NCBI GenBank assembly: GCA_035502185.1
Contig: DATJUT010000104.1
Coordinates: 1-50,327, forward strand
Length of the DNA stretch: 50,327 nt
Direction: 5' to 3'
From: Gemmatimonadales bacterium
GTDB lineage: Bacteria; Gemmatimonadota; Gemmatimonadetes; Gemmatimonadales; JACORV01
Below, piece by piece: positions 41,735-50,313 of this stretch (positions are counted from its first letter, which is position 1; each line of letters starts with the position of its first letter). Below the pieces are notes generated by a model. That model was not told the DNA's origin. It saw only the letters and a list, made by a program, of their open reading frames with translations, and searched no databases. Made by a program: the position numbers and the translations under genes.

Positions 41735-42810
41735 GCCAACGGCGTTGTCCCAAGTGCCACACCGTCTACGCGGGCGACGCGCGGTTCTGCCCGAAGGACG
41801 GCTCCCAGCTGGTGGACGTCGCGTCGGCCCCGGCCGTCGCCTCGACGGGATCCGCGGGATCGACCCAGATCCGCCAGGCGGTCAAGCCCAAGCCGACCGC
41901 CGCCGACCCGGCCAAGACGCTGCGCGACCAGGTCCTGGATCAGCGCTACCAGGTGGTCCGCAAGCTGGGCGAAGGCGGGATGTCCTTCGTGTACGAGGCG
42001 AAGGACATCTCCAGCGGCGAGTCGGTGGCGGTGAAGATCATGACGCCCAAGCTCGCCCAGGACCGGACCGCGGCGGAGCGCCTGCGGCGCGAGGCCGGTC
42101 TCGCGATGCGGCTCGACCATCCCAACATCTGCCGCATCATGCGGCTCGGGGAGACCGAGGACGGGCTGATCTACCTCGTCATGCCGCTCCTCAAGGGAGA
42201 GCTGCTGTCGGACAAGGAGGTCCGCGAGGGCCCCATCCCGCTCGAGATCGGCGTGCCGATCATGCGCCAGGTGTGCGACGCGCTGGACGTCGCCCACCAG
42301 CAGCAGATCATCCACCGGGACCTCAAGCCGGAGAACATCTTCATCTGCCCGGAGCCGAGCGGCGCCCTCAAGGCGGTCGTGACGGACTTCGGTCTCGCCA
42401 AGGAGCGGCGCGCCGAGCCGGGCATGGCCAAGCTGACGGCGACCGGCATCATCCTCGGCACGCCGGAATTCATGAGCCCCGAGCAGATCCGCGGCAAGCC
42501 GCTGGACGGCCGCTCCGACATCTACGCGCTCGGGCTGGTGGCCTACGAGATGTTCACCGGCAAGCTGCCCTTCGAGGGCAAAACGGCCCAGGACATGATG
42601 ATCGCGCGGCTCCGCGGGCAGCCGCTGCCGCTCCGCAAGGCGCGCAGCGACCTCGAGTTCAGCGCGGCGTTCGAAAAGGCGCTGATGAAGGCGATCGAGG
42701 CCGATGCCGCGGCCCGCTACCAGACCGCCGGCGAGTTCGGCAAGGCGCTCGAGGAGGCGGCGGGCGAGAGCGGCGGCGGCATGATGGGGAAGCTGAAGAA
42801 GCTGTTCTAG
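41731..42810 (+). CDS. Ser/Thr protein kinase with N-terminal zinc-ribbon
   Basis: 359 residues, GTG start (GTGA overlap). N-terminal Cys6, Cys9 and Cys20 (CPKC...CPKD) form a zinc-ribbon-like motif lacking the fourth Cys. The Hanks-type kinase domain runs about 73-345: glycine loop GEGGMSFVYEA, Lys102, HRDLKPEN (195-202), DFG at 219 and a SPE motif, so it should be catalytically active. No transmembrane helix or PASTA domain; cytosolic. A basic tail ends KLKKLF. Coupled to the cyclase upstream. Confidence 0.92.
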   Translation: MSQRRCPKCHTVYAGDARFCPKDGSQLVDVASAPAVASTGSAGSTQIRQAVKPKPTAADPAKTLRDQVLDQRYQVVRKLGEGGMSFVYEAKDISSGESVAVKIMTPKLAQDRTAAERLRREAGLAMRLDHPNICRIMRLGETEDGLIYLVMPLLKGELLSDKEVREGPIPLEIGVPIMRQVCDALDVAHQQQIIHRDLKPENIFICPEPSGALKAVVTDFGLAKERRAEPGMAKLTATGIILGTPEFMSPEQIRGKPLDGRSDIYALGLVAYEMFTGKLPFEGKTAQDMMIARLRGQPLPLRKARSDLEFSAAFEKALMKAIEADAAARYQTAGEFGKALEEAAGESGGGMMGKLKKLF

Positions 42811-42822
42811 CCGGCGCATCTC

Positions 42823-43911
42823 GTGAAGCGCTTCCCCGCCTTCGACCCGCCCGAGTACGTCGACTGGGCCGCCGATCCCGCACTCGTCGCCGCCTATGCC
42901 GAGACGCTCCGGCGGGACCCGGCGCGACGCGCCGTCGTGGACGCGCTGGACGAGGCCACCCTGCTCGAGCTGTACGCCGGCCTGGTGCGCACCCGCCTCC
43001 AGGACATCGCGCTCAAGCGCTGGGTCCGGACCGGCGTCATCTCCAAGGCGTGGCTGGGCACGGGCGAGGAGGCGATGACCGTCGGCCCGGTGCACGCGCT
43101 GGACCGCTCCCGTGACATCGTGGTGCCGATGATCCGCAACGCCGGCGCGTGCGCCGAAATGGGCATGCCGATCGCCGACGGCTTCCGCAGCTACCTCGGC
43201 ACGGCCGACGCGCCCTCGGGCGGCCGCGACCTGCACGCGGGCTCGTTCGCGCACCGGGTGCTCCAGCCGATCTCCCACGTGGGCGACGTCGTGCCGGTGG
43301 TGACCGGCCTGGCGCTCGTGAGCCGGATCCGCGGCGAGAGCTTCCTCGCCCTGACCTGGATCGGCGACGGCTCGACCAAGACCGGGACCGCGCACGAGGG
43401 TCTCAACTTCGCCGCGGTCCAGAGGGTGCCGGCGATCTTCATCATCCACAACAACCAGGTCGCGCTGGGCACGCGACTCGGGCAGCACCACCTCCCCGAG
43501 GATTTCGCCGAGCTGCCGGACGCCTACGGGATGGCCGGCGGGGTGTTCGACGGCAACAACGTGCTCGACGCCTACGCTGCGACCCGGCTGGCGGCGGAGC
43601 GGTGCCGCGCCGGCGGCGGCCCCGTGATGCTGGTAGGCAACACGTTCCGGATGGGCGGCCACGCCACCCACGACGAGCGGGAGGCCCGCGCGCTGTTCCC
43701 GGCGGACGTGTTCGCCGAGTGGGGACGGAAGGACCCGATCGGTCTGTTCGAGGAACACCTGAAGGGCCTCGGTGTCGCAGCCTCGATGCTCGCCGATGCG
43801 GAGGCGCGGGTCGAGGCCGAGGTGGCGCAAGCGGAGCAGGAGGCTCTGCGCAGCCGCGACGACCGGGTGCCGGCGCCGGCCACGGCGGTGGAGGGAGTGT
43901 ATGCGAACTAG
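42823..43911 (+). CDS. Thiamine-diphosphate 2-oxoacid dehydrogenase E1 alpha subunit, orphan
   Basis: 362 residues. E1-alpha signatures: LGTGEEAMTVG, GDGSTKTGTAHEGLNFA with the TPP motif closing in IIHNN, and MGGHATHDE. Decarboxylates pyruvate or branched 2-oxoacids. No beta subunit, E2 or E3 is adjacent, unusual for the heterotetrameric type; the beta partner must be elsewhere. GTG start, 12 bp after the kinase. Confidence 0.88.
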   Translation: MKRFPAFDPPEYVDWAADPALVAAYAETLRRDPARRAVVDALDEATLLELYAGLVRTRLQDIALKRWVRTGVISKAWLGTGEEAMTVGPVHALDRSRDIVVPMIRNAGACAEMGMPIADGFRSYLGTADAPSGGRDLHAGSFAHRVLQPISHVGDVVPVVTGLALVSRIRGESFLALTWIGDGSTKTGTAHEGLNFAAVQRVPAIFIIHNNQVALGTRLGQHHLPEDFAELPDAYGMAGGVFDGNNVLDAYAATRLAAERCRAGGGPVMLVGNTFRMGGHATHDEREARALFPADVFAEWGRKDPIGLFEEHLKGLGVAASMLADAEARVEAEVAQAEQEALRSRDDRVPAPATAVEGVYAN

Positions 43912-45028
43912 CGTCGTCGCGCTGGTGGGAGCGTCGTTGTTCGTGGCCGGCACGCCCGCGGCCTGCCTCTCCCAGGAGCCGGCGGGCGAGCTAGCGGCGG
44001 TCGTCGTCGCGGGCCACCCGCTGCAGGTGGCGCGGGGCTTCGCCGTGGACGTGTATGCCGAGCGGTTGGGTGGCGCGCGGTTCATGGCTCTGGGCCCGGA
44101 CGGCGTGCCGTACCTGTCGCTGACACGCGAAGGGAAGGTGGTGAAGCTGCCGGACGCGAACGGGGACGGCCGTGCCGATACCGTGATCACCGTCGCGCAG
44201 GGGCTGGACGCTCCGCACGGGCTGGCGTTCCGCGGCGACACGCTGTACGTGGCCGAGACCAACCGGGTGGTCCGCTTTGCGCCCGGGTCTCCGGCGGCGC
44301 AGGTGGTGGTGCCGGATCTCCCCCACGGGTCCGGGCACTTCACGCGCACCATCGTGTTCGGCCCGTCCGACGGCAAGCTGTACATTTCCGTCGGCTCCTC
44401 GTGCAACATCTGCGACGAACGGGATCCGCGGCGCGCCGCGGTGCTGCGGTACAACGCCGACGGGAGCGGCGCCGACATCTTCGCCCGCGGCCTGCGCAAC
44501 TCGGTCGGTCTCGCCTTCGATCCCGCGACCGGCGAGCTGTGGGGCACCAACAACGACCGCGACCTGCTGGGCGACGACCTGCCGCCGGACCGGATCAACG
44601 TCCTGCAGCAGGGCGGCGACTACGGCTGGCCGCGGTGCTACCTGCCCGGCCACCCGAACCCCGAGTACCCGAACGCGGACTGCGACCATCTCGCGGCGCC
44701 CGGGATCACCTTCCAGGCCCACTCGGCGCCGCTGGGCATCGCCTTCTCGACGGGATCGCAGTTTCCGCCCGAGTACCGGGGCGGCGCCTTCGTGGCGTTT
44801 CACGGGTCGTGGAACCGCTCCGTGCCGACGGGCTACAAGGTGGTGTACGTGCGGCAGCACGACGGCCGTCCGGTGGCCGTCACGGACTTCATCACCGGTT
44901 TCCTGCCGGGAGGCGCCGACAGCGAGTGGGCGCGGCCGGTGGGCTTCCTGGTTCTCAGGGACGGGAGCCTGCTGGTGAGCGACGACTACGGCGGCCGCGT
45001 TTTCCGCGTGCACTATGTCGGGCGCTAG
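43901..45028 (+). CDS. Sorbosone/glucose-dehydrogenase-like beta-propeller protein, exported
   Basis: 375 residues. N-terminal signal with a possible lipobox ending at the Cys of GTPAAC (about residue 23), then a six-bladed propeller: LGPDGVPYLSLTREGKVV, APHGLAFRGDTLYVAETNRVV, RGLRNSVGLAFDPATGELWGTNN, LQQGGDYGWPRCY, and FHGSWNRSVPTGYKVV of the PQQ-sugar-dehydrogenase/L-sorbosone dehydrogenase family. No c-type haem motif. Oxidises a sugar or alcohol, probably with PQQ, in the periplasm (inferred). The ATG overlaps the E1 stop region by 11 bp. Confidence 0.88.
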   Translation: MRTSVVALVGASLFVAGTPAACLSQEPAGELAAVVVAGHPLQVARGFAVDVYAERLGGARFMALGPDGVPYLSLTREGKVVKLPDANGDGRADTVITVAQGLDAPHGLAFRGDTLYVAETNRVVRFAPGSPAAQVVVPDLPHGSGHFTRTIVFGPSDGKLYISVGSSCNICDERDPRRAAVLRYNADGSGADIFARGLRNSVGLAFDPATGELWGTNNDRDLLGDDLPPDRINVLQQGGDYGWPRCYLPGHPNPEYPNADCDHLAAPGITFQAHSAPLGIAFSTGSQFPPEYRGGAFVAFHGSWNRSVPTGYKVVYVRQHDGRPVAVTDFITGFLPGGADSEWARPVGFLVLRDGSLLVSDDYGGRVFRVHYVGR

Positions 45029-45037
45029 GGCGCGACG

Positions 45038-46693
45038 CTGAGCCGGTTCCTGCCCACCGGCGCGCTGGCGGCCGCGCTCGCCGTCGCCGGCGGTGCGCCG
45101 GCGACGGAGGCGGGAGCACAGGAAGCCGCGCCGCGGCCGGCCATCCACGTAGACGCCTACCGGTTCCGGATCGCGCTGCCGGCCGCCGGCGATACGATCC
45201 GCGCCCAGGCCACGATCGTGTTCCGGCGCACCGGAGCGGCGTCGGACACACTGGCGCTCGACCTGGTCGGACTCGTCGTGGACTCGGTGGGTGCCACCCC
45301 GGTCGCCGGGCCGCAGGGCTCCGCCCGCATCCCCTTCGCCTACGACGGCTCGTCGCTGCGCATCCCGCTGCCGCCGGGGCCGGCCGGCCAGCCCGAGAGC
45401 GTCGCCGTGTTCTACCGGGGCGCTCCGCGGGACGGCCTCTATCTCCGGCCGGACGGCCGCGGCCGGGAGGCCGTCTTCGCCGACGACTGGCCGGAGCGCG
45501 CCCGCTACTGGCTTCCGACCGTGGACGACCCGGCCGACAAGGCCGCGGTTTCGTGGCAGGTGGACGTGCCCGCCGGGTGGCGGGCCGTGGCGAACGGGCG
45601 CGCCGTGCGCAGCGACCGGCTGCCCGACGGCCGAACGCGATGGGAGTACGAGGAGCGTCATCCGATCCCCACCTACACGATGGTGCTCGGGGCCGCGCCC
45701 CTGACGGTCAGCCGCCACCGGCCCGTGATCGACGGGGGCGACACGATCCCGATGGAGGTCTGGGCGGAGCCCGAGGACTCGGCCTTCGCCGACTCGGTGC
45801 CGTTCCGCCGCGCCACCGAGATCGTGGAGACGATGCAGCGCCTGGTCGGCCCGTTCCCGTACGAGAAGCTGGCGCACGTCGAGTCCTCCACCCGCTACGG
45901 CGGGATGGAGAACTCCACCGCCATCTTCTACGCGGAGCGGCCGTACGGATCGCGCCGCATGGGCGAGGGCGTGGTACGGCACGAGACCGCGCACCAGTGG
46001 TTCGGCGACGCGGTGACGGAGCGCGACTTCCACGAGCTGTGGCTGTCGGAGGGGTTCGCGAACTACTTCGCCCTGGTGGTCGGCGCCGCGCTGGACGGCG
46101 ATTCGGTCCTGGCCCGCGGCATGGCCGGCCTGGCGCGCGGCTATCTGGCGTCCGGCGTGGTGGATCGCCCCGTCATCGACACCGCGGTCACCGACCTCGT
46201 GCAGCTGCTCGACGCGAACAGCTACAACAAGGGCGCCTGGGTGCTGCACATGCTGCGCGGCACCATCGGCGACAGCGCGTTCTGGCGCGGAATCCGAGGC
46301 TACTACCGCACCTGGCGCGACTCGTCGGTCACCAGCGCGGATCTCCAGCGCGCGATGGAGGCCGCCGCCGGCCGGGAGCTGGGCTGGTTCTTCCGCCAGT
46401 GGCTGCGGCAGCCGGGTTACCCGCGGCTGGACGTGGCGTGGCGCTGGGACGCGGCTGGACGGCGGGTGGTCGTGGACCTCGACCAGGTCCAGCCTGCGGC
46501 GTGGGGATCGTTCAGGCTGCCGTCCGTGGCACTGGAGTTGCGCGACGGAGCGCGGGTCGTGGCGCGCCGCACGGTGGCGGTGTCGGGGTGGCGCCAGACC
46601 GTGACCGTCGCGCTCCCCGCTCCTCCTACCGCCGTGGCGGTGGACCCCGACGGCCAATGGCTCCTCGTTGCCGCGGTCCGGAGAGGGTCGTGA
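45038..46693 (+). CDS. M1-family metallopeptidase with non-canonical start
   Basis: About 551 residues if read from CTG at 45038. Zinc site HETAH (315-319) plus Glu338 in LWLSEGFANY, 18 residues apart as in M1, and GGMENST as the exopeptidase motif. The M1 N-terminal domain (HVDAYRFRIALPAAGDTIR) lies upstream of the first GTG (45218), so that GTG cannot be the real start. The only start-like codons in frame after the preceding TAG at 45026 are CTG or similar: CTG at 45038, with AGGG at 45027-45030, followed directly by a signal peptide (LSRFLPTGALAAALAVAGG). An ATG at 45015 in a neighbouring frame would give a basic n-region if one base were missing in the assembly. Secreted aminopeptidase. 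Confidence 0.85.
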   Translation: MSRFLPTGALAAALAVAGGAPATEAGAQEAAPRPAIHVDAYRFRIALPAAGDTIRAQATIVFRRTGAASDTLALDLVGLVVDSVGATPVAGPQGSARIPFAYDGSSLRIPLPPGPAGQPESVAVFYRGAPRDGLYLRPDGRGREAVFADDWPERARYWLPTVDDPADKAAVSWQVDVPAGWRAVANGRAVRSDRLPDGRTRWEYEERHPIPTYTMVLGAAPLTVSRHRPVIDGGDTIPMEVWAEPEDSAFADSVPFRRATEIVETMQRLVGPFPYEKLAHVESSTRYGGMENSTAIFYAERPYGSRRMGEGVVRHETAHQWFGDAVTERDFHELWLSEGFANYFALVVGAALDGDSVLARGMAGLARGYLASGVVDRPVIDTAVTDLVQLLDANSYNKGAWVLHMLRGTIGDSAFWRGIRGYYRTWRDSSVTSADLQRAMEAAAGRELGWFFRQWLRQPGYPRLDVAWRWDAAGRRVVVDLDQVQPAAWGSFRLPSVALELRDGARVVARRTVAVSGWRQTVTVALPAPPTAVAVDPDGQWLLVAAVRRGS

Positions 46694-47838
46694 AGTTCCT
46701 CGTGATCGGCGCGGGAAAGCAGGGTTCCGCCTGCGCCTTCGACCTGCTGCAGCAGCCGGCGACCAGGCACGTCGTGCTGGCCGACCGCGCGCTCGACCGC
46801 GTGCCGGCCTTCTTGGATCCGTGGAAGGGCGGCGCGCTCGAGCTGGAGCACCTCGACCTCAGGGACGAGAGGGCGGTGGCGACGGCCGTGGGCCGCGCCG
46901 ACTGCGTGCTCTCGGCGGCCCCGTACTACTTCAACCACGACCTCGCCCGCCTGGCCGTGAAGGCCGGCGTGTCCTTTGCCGATCTCGGCGGCAATACCGA
47001 GATCGTATTCAAGCAGAAGGGTCTCCACGCCGAGGCCGCCGGGCGCGGCGTCTCCGTGGTGCCCGACTGCGGCCTCGCGCCCGGGATGGTCAACATCCTC
47101 GCGGCCGAGGGGATCCACCGGCTGGACGAGACGGAGAGCGTCAAGATCTTCGTCGGGGGGCTGCCCCAGAAGCCGGAGCCGCCGCTCAACTACATGGTGG
47201 TGTACTCGCTGGAGGGCGCGTTCGACTACTACACGTCGCCCAGCTGGGTCCTGCGGGGCGGCCAGCGCGTCCAGGTGGAGCCGCTGTCGGAGATCGAGCA
47301 CGTCGTCTTCCCCGACCCGATCGGCAAGCTGGAGGCGTTCCACACCGGCGGCGGCATCTCGACGCTGCCCTTCAGCTGGGAGGGCAGGATCCGCACGATG
47401 GAGTACAAGACCCTCCGCTACCCGGGCCACGTCGCGATCATGAAGCCGATCCGCGAGCTGGGGCTCCTGGGGACCGAGCCGGTGGAGGTGAACGGTGTGC
47501 AGGTCCGGCCCCGGGACGCGTTCATCGCCATCGTCTCGCCGACGCTGACCAAGCCGCAGGGCCGGGACCTGGTCGCTCTCGTGGTGGATGTGCGTGGGAC
47601 GAAGGCCGGCAAGCCGGCTGCGACCCGCTGGCAGCTGGTGGACCGCTACGACGACCGGAGCCACGTGACCGCGATGATGCGCACGACCGGATACTCCCTC
47701 GCGATCACCGGCCTGCTGCAGCTCGACGGCCGCATCTCGGCCAAGGGCGTGCATACGCCCGACGAATGCGTGCCGGCGGGGCCCTACCTCGAGGAGCTGG
47801 CGAAGCGCGGGATCGTGGTGGAGGAGACGCGGCAGTAG
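46690..47838 (+). CDS. Saccharopine dehydrogenase-family oxidoreductase (lysine-dehydrogenase-like)
   Basis: 382 residues. N-terminal NAD(P) site KFLVIGAGKQGSACAFDLL, then SAAPYYFNHDLARLAVKAGVSFADLGG (split over two strands), PDCGLAPGMVNILA and the substrate-domain GEXX-type segments. The saccharopine/L-lysine 6-dehydrogenase (Geobacillus LysDH-like) family fits. The reaction is not fixed by sequence: lysine oxidation, saccharopine or carboxynorspermidine chemistry are possible. GTG start overlaps the peptidase stop (GTGA). Confidence 0.88.
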   Translation: MKFLVIGAGKQGSACAFDLLQQPATRHVVLADRALDRVPAFLDPWKGGALELEHLDLRDERAVATAVGRADCVLSAAPYYFNHDLARLAVKAGVSFADLGGNTEIVFKQKGLHAEAAGRGVSVVPDCGLAPGMVNILAAEGIHRLDETESVKIFVGGLPQKPEPPLNYMVVYSLEGAFDYYTSPSWVLRGGQRVQVEPLSEIEHVVFPDPIGKLEAFHTGGGISTLPFSWEGRIRTMEYKTLRYPGHVAIMKPIRELGLLGTEPVEVNGVQVRPRDAFIAIVSPTLTKPQGRDLVALVVDVRGTKAGKPAATRWQLVDRYDDRSHVTAMMRTTGYSLAITGLLQLDGRISAKGVHTPDECVPAGPYLEELAKRGIVVEETRQ

Positions 47839-48533
47839 TGGAGGCGATCCACATCCAGTCCTTCATCACCGCGCCGGCCGGCGAGGTCTGGCGTGCGTTG
47901 GTCGGCCGGACCGACGTCGTGCTCGATGCCCTGCCCGTCGCCGGGTGGCCGGACGGGCGCGAGGAGCAGAGCCCATCCCGCCTGAGGGCGCCCTGGCCGC
48001 CCGTGGGCGGGTGCGGGCCGACCGCCGTCGAGGTCACGCTGGCGCCCGTGCCGGGGGGCACGCGGGTGGACCTGCGTCACGAGGGCTGGGAACCGGGCCC
48101 CGCCGCACAGGACGCGGTCGCCGGGCACTTCGCCGGGTGGCTGCAGGCGCTGGCGGCGCTGGGGCTGCTGGTGGAGGACGGCAAGGACCCGCGCGCATCG
48201 TCGCCGGCGCTCGCGGCCCGAGAGCGGTATTTCGCGTCGGCCGAGCTTCCGTCCGGCGCGGACTCCGTCTTCCGCGCGCTCACCGACGCCGGCGTGCTCC
48301 GCCGCTGGAGCGGGGGAGCGTTCGACGGCACGGAGCTGGTGGACGCCGCCGAGAACCGCTACGGCCGCTGGAAGGTCTCGACGCCAAGCGCCGCGACCGG
48401 GGAGCTGGTGATCATCCTGCGTCCCACCCCGAGGGGAACCCACTGCGCCGTGGCGGAGTACGGGGTGGTTGGCCGCACGGCGTCGGCGCGCTGGCCCCGG
48501 ATGCTGGAGCACCTGGCGCAGTTCCTCCGCTAG
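47838..48533 (+). CDS. Tandem SRPBCC (START/AHSA1-like) domain protein
   Basis: 231 residues from GTG, sharing one base with the previous stop (TAGTG). Two SRPBCC halves: the first, IHIQSFITAPAGEVWRALVG to GWLQALAALG, is compact; the second, YFASAELPSGADSVFRALTDAGVLRRWSGG to LEHLAQFLR, has the usual C-terminal helix. Binds a hydrophobic ligand or co-chaperone partner (Aha1-like); ligand unknown. Cytosolic. Confidence 0.75.
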   Translation: MEAIHIQSFITAPAGEVWRALVGRTDVVLDALPVAGWPDGREEQSPSRLRAPWPPVGGCGPTAVEVTLAPVPGGTRVDLRHEGWEPGPAAQDAVAGHFAGWLQALAALGLLVEDGKDPRASSPALAARERYFASAELPSGADSVFRALTDAGVLRRWSGGAFDGTELVDAAENRYGRWKVSTPSAATGELVIILRPTPRGTHCAVAEYGVVGRTASARWPRMLEHLAQFLR

Positions 48534-48548
48534 CACGGATTCGTCACC

Positions 48549-49010
48549 ATGCCAGACCTGAAGCGACTGTTCCACTACGACCAGTGGGCGAACCGCGAAG
48601 CGCTCGGCTCGGTTCGCGCCATCCCTTCCCCGCCCGCCCGCAGCCTCAAGCTGATCGGCCACATCGTGGGCGCCGAAGCCCTCTGGCACGCGCGGCTGAC
48701 GGGTGCGCAGGCGCCCCTTCCGGTGTGGCCGGACCTCGCGCCGGGCCAGGTCGAGACCTGGCTGGGCGACCTCGACCGCCAGTGGCGGAAGTACCTCGAG
48801 CAGGTGGTGCCCGAGCGGCTGGGCGAGCGCGTGGCGTACACCAACTCGCGAGGGGAAGCCTTCACGAGCACGGTGGACGACGTGCTGACGCACGTCGTCG
48901 TCCACTCGGCGTACCACCGCGGGCAGATCGCGGCGGACGTGCGGGCGGCCGGCCACCAGCCGGCCTACACGGACTTCATTCACGCGGCGCGCACCGGTCG
49001 GATTTCCTAG
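48549..49010 (+). CDS. DinB/YfiT-like metal-binding protein
   Basis: 153 residues, four-helix bundle. Three-His site: the His of GHIVGAEALWHARL and the two His of HSAYHRGQIA, the DinB signature. Likely a thiol- or metal-dependent S-transferase of the DinB superfamily; substrate unknown. Fifteen bp after the SRPBCC gene. Confidence 0.88.
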   Translation: MPDLKRLFHYDQWANREALGSVRAIPSPPARSLKLIGHIVGAEALWHARLTGAQAPLPVWPDLAPGQVETWLGDLDRQWRKYLEQVVPERLGERVAYTNSRGEAFTSTVDDVLTHVVVHSAYHRGQIAADVRAAGHQPAYTDFIHAARTGRIS

Positions 49011-49119
49011 GCCGCGCCTCGCGAAGGCGGCGAGGAACGGAGCTTGCGGAGCTATCCCGCCGTTGCAGCGCGCCAGTCGAACGAACGCCGAGTGGCACCG
49101 ACGAAAGGGGAGTAGACCG

Positions 49120-50247
49120 ATGGCAGATAAGAAGGCCGATCTCGCAGGCCCCGGCATCAGCACGTACGAAGAGGTCGCGAAGATCCTCCCGAAGGATTAC
49201 CGGTCGCTGCTCGATCCGAAGGAGACGCAGGTCGCGATCACGGCGGCGAAGCGGTACATCGAGGACGGGTTGTGCCGGGAGCTGAGCCTGATCCGCGTCG
49301 AGGTCCCGCTGATCGTGAGCCGCGAGAGCGGCGTCAACGACTACCTCGACCGCGACGGGTCGCGCACGCCGATCGAGTTTCCCTGCGGCCTGGGCCTGGA
49401 GCAGCGGATCAACGCGCAGGTCGTGCAGGCGGCGACGAAGTGGAAGCGGATGGCCCTCAAGCAGTTCGGGATGAAGGCGGGAGAGGGCCTCGTGACCGAC
49501 ATGCGCGCGGTGCGCAAGGACTACTTCCTGGACCACGACCACTCGTCCTACGTGGACCAGTGGGACTGGGAGAAGACCATCACCGCCGCCGACCGGAACC
49601 TGGCCTTCCTCAAGGACACGGTGCGGCGGATCTGGAAGGTGATCACGGGCGCCGAGAAGCACGTGCTGGACCTGTTCCCGAAGCTGAAGGACCCGCGCTA
49701 TCCGCCGCTGCCGCAGGAGCTGAAGTTCCTGCACGCCGAAGAGATCCTGGACATGTACCCGGACCTGCCGCGCAAGCAGCGCGAAACGCAGATCCTCCAG
49801 AAGTACCCGGCGGTCTTCATCGTCGGCATCGGCTGGGTGCTCAAGGACGGCTACCCGCACGAGATGCGGGCGGCGGACTACGACGATTGGGTGACGCCGA
49901 CCACGTCGGACGGCGGCAAGCCGATGCACGGCCTGAACGGGGACATCCTGGTGTGGAACCCGGTCACCAAGCGGCGGCACGAGCTGAGCTCGATGGGCAT
50001 CCGGGTCACCAAGGAGACGCTGAAGCAGCAGCTCGAGATCAGCGGGCAGCTGGATTTCCTGAAGCTGCCCTACCATCAGGCCATCATGAAGGACGAGATC
50101 CCGCTCAGCGTGGGTGGCGGCATCGGCCAGTCGCGCACGGTGATGTATCTGCTCCGGAAGGCGCACCTCGGCGAGGTGAGCGTGACGGTGTGGCCGGAGG
50201 CGCTGAACAGGATCTGCGAGGAGAGGAATATCCGGGTGCTGAGGTGA
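49120..50247 (+). CDS. asnA: Aspartate-ammonia ligase
   Basis: 375 residues, longer than E. coli AsnA (330). Makes asparagine from aspartate, ammonia and ATP; class II aminoacyl-tRNA-synthetase-like fold. Diagnostic GDILVWNPVTKRRHELSSMG and SVGGGIGQSRTVMYLLRKAH, and LDRDGSRTPIEF near the N-terminus. ATG 49120 is chosen over GTG/TTG upstream starts because AGGGGAG lies 8-14 nt before it. No asparaginase or tRNA gene beside it. Its stop codon is already inside the first unit of the GTGAGAR repeat array. Confidence 0.95.
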   Translation: MADKKADLAGPGISTYEEVAKILPKDYRSLLDPKETQVAITAAKRYIEDGLCRELSLIRVEVPLIVSRESGVNDYLDRDGSRTPIEFPCGLGLEQRINAQVVQAATKWKRMALKQFGMKAGEGLVTDMRAVRKDYFLDHDHSSYVDQWDWEKTITAADRNLAFLKDTVRRIWKVITGAEKHVLDLFPKLKDPRYPPLPQELKFLHAEEILDMYPDLPRKQRETQILQKYPAVFIVGIGWVLKDGYPHEMRAADYDDWVTPTTSDGGKPMHGLNGDILVWNPVTKRRHELSSMGIRVTKETLKQQLEISGQLDFLKLPYHQAIMKDEIPLSVGGGIGQSRTVMYLLRKAHLGEVSVTVWPEALNRICEERNIRVLR

Positions 50248-50313
50248 GCGGTGAGAGGTAAGGGGTGAGAAGTTGAAGTGAGAAGTGAGAGGCAAAGGCG
50301 TGAGAGGTGAGCA
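50244..50313. repeat. Heptanucleotide repeat array, second copy of the GTGAGAR family
   Basis: GTGAGCG, GTGAGAG, GTAAGGG, GTGAGAA, GTTGAA, GTGAGAA, GTGAGAG, GCAAAG, then GTGAGAG and GTGAGCA after a 2-nt gap. Mostly 7-nt units, same consensus as 2823-2890 but in direct orientation after asnA, starting inside the asnA stop codon. The window ends soon after, so the full extent may be cut. Confidence 0.85.

Noticed and set aside
41329-44598. Very long antisense reading frame
   Set aside because: It runs opposite to the GGDEF, kinase and E1-alpha genes and encodes Arg/His/Ala-rich sequence with no domain; a by-product of high GC.
43991-46657. Long antisense reading frame opposite the dehydrogenase and M1 peptidase genes
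   Set aside because: Same composition bias, while the sense strand has clear catalytic motifs.
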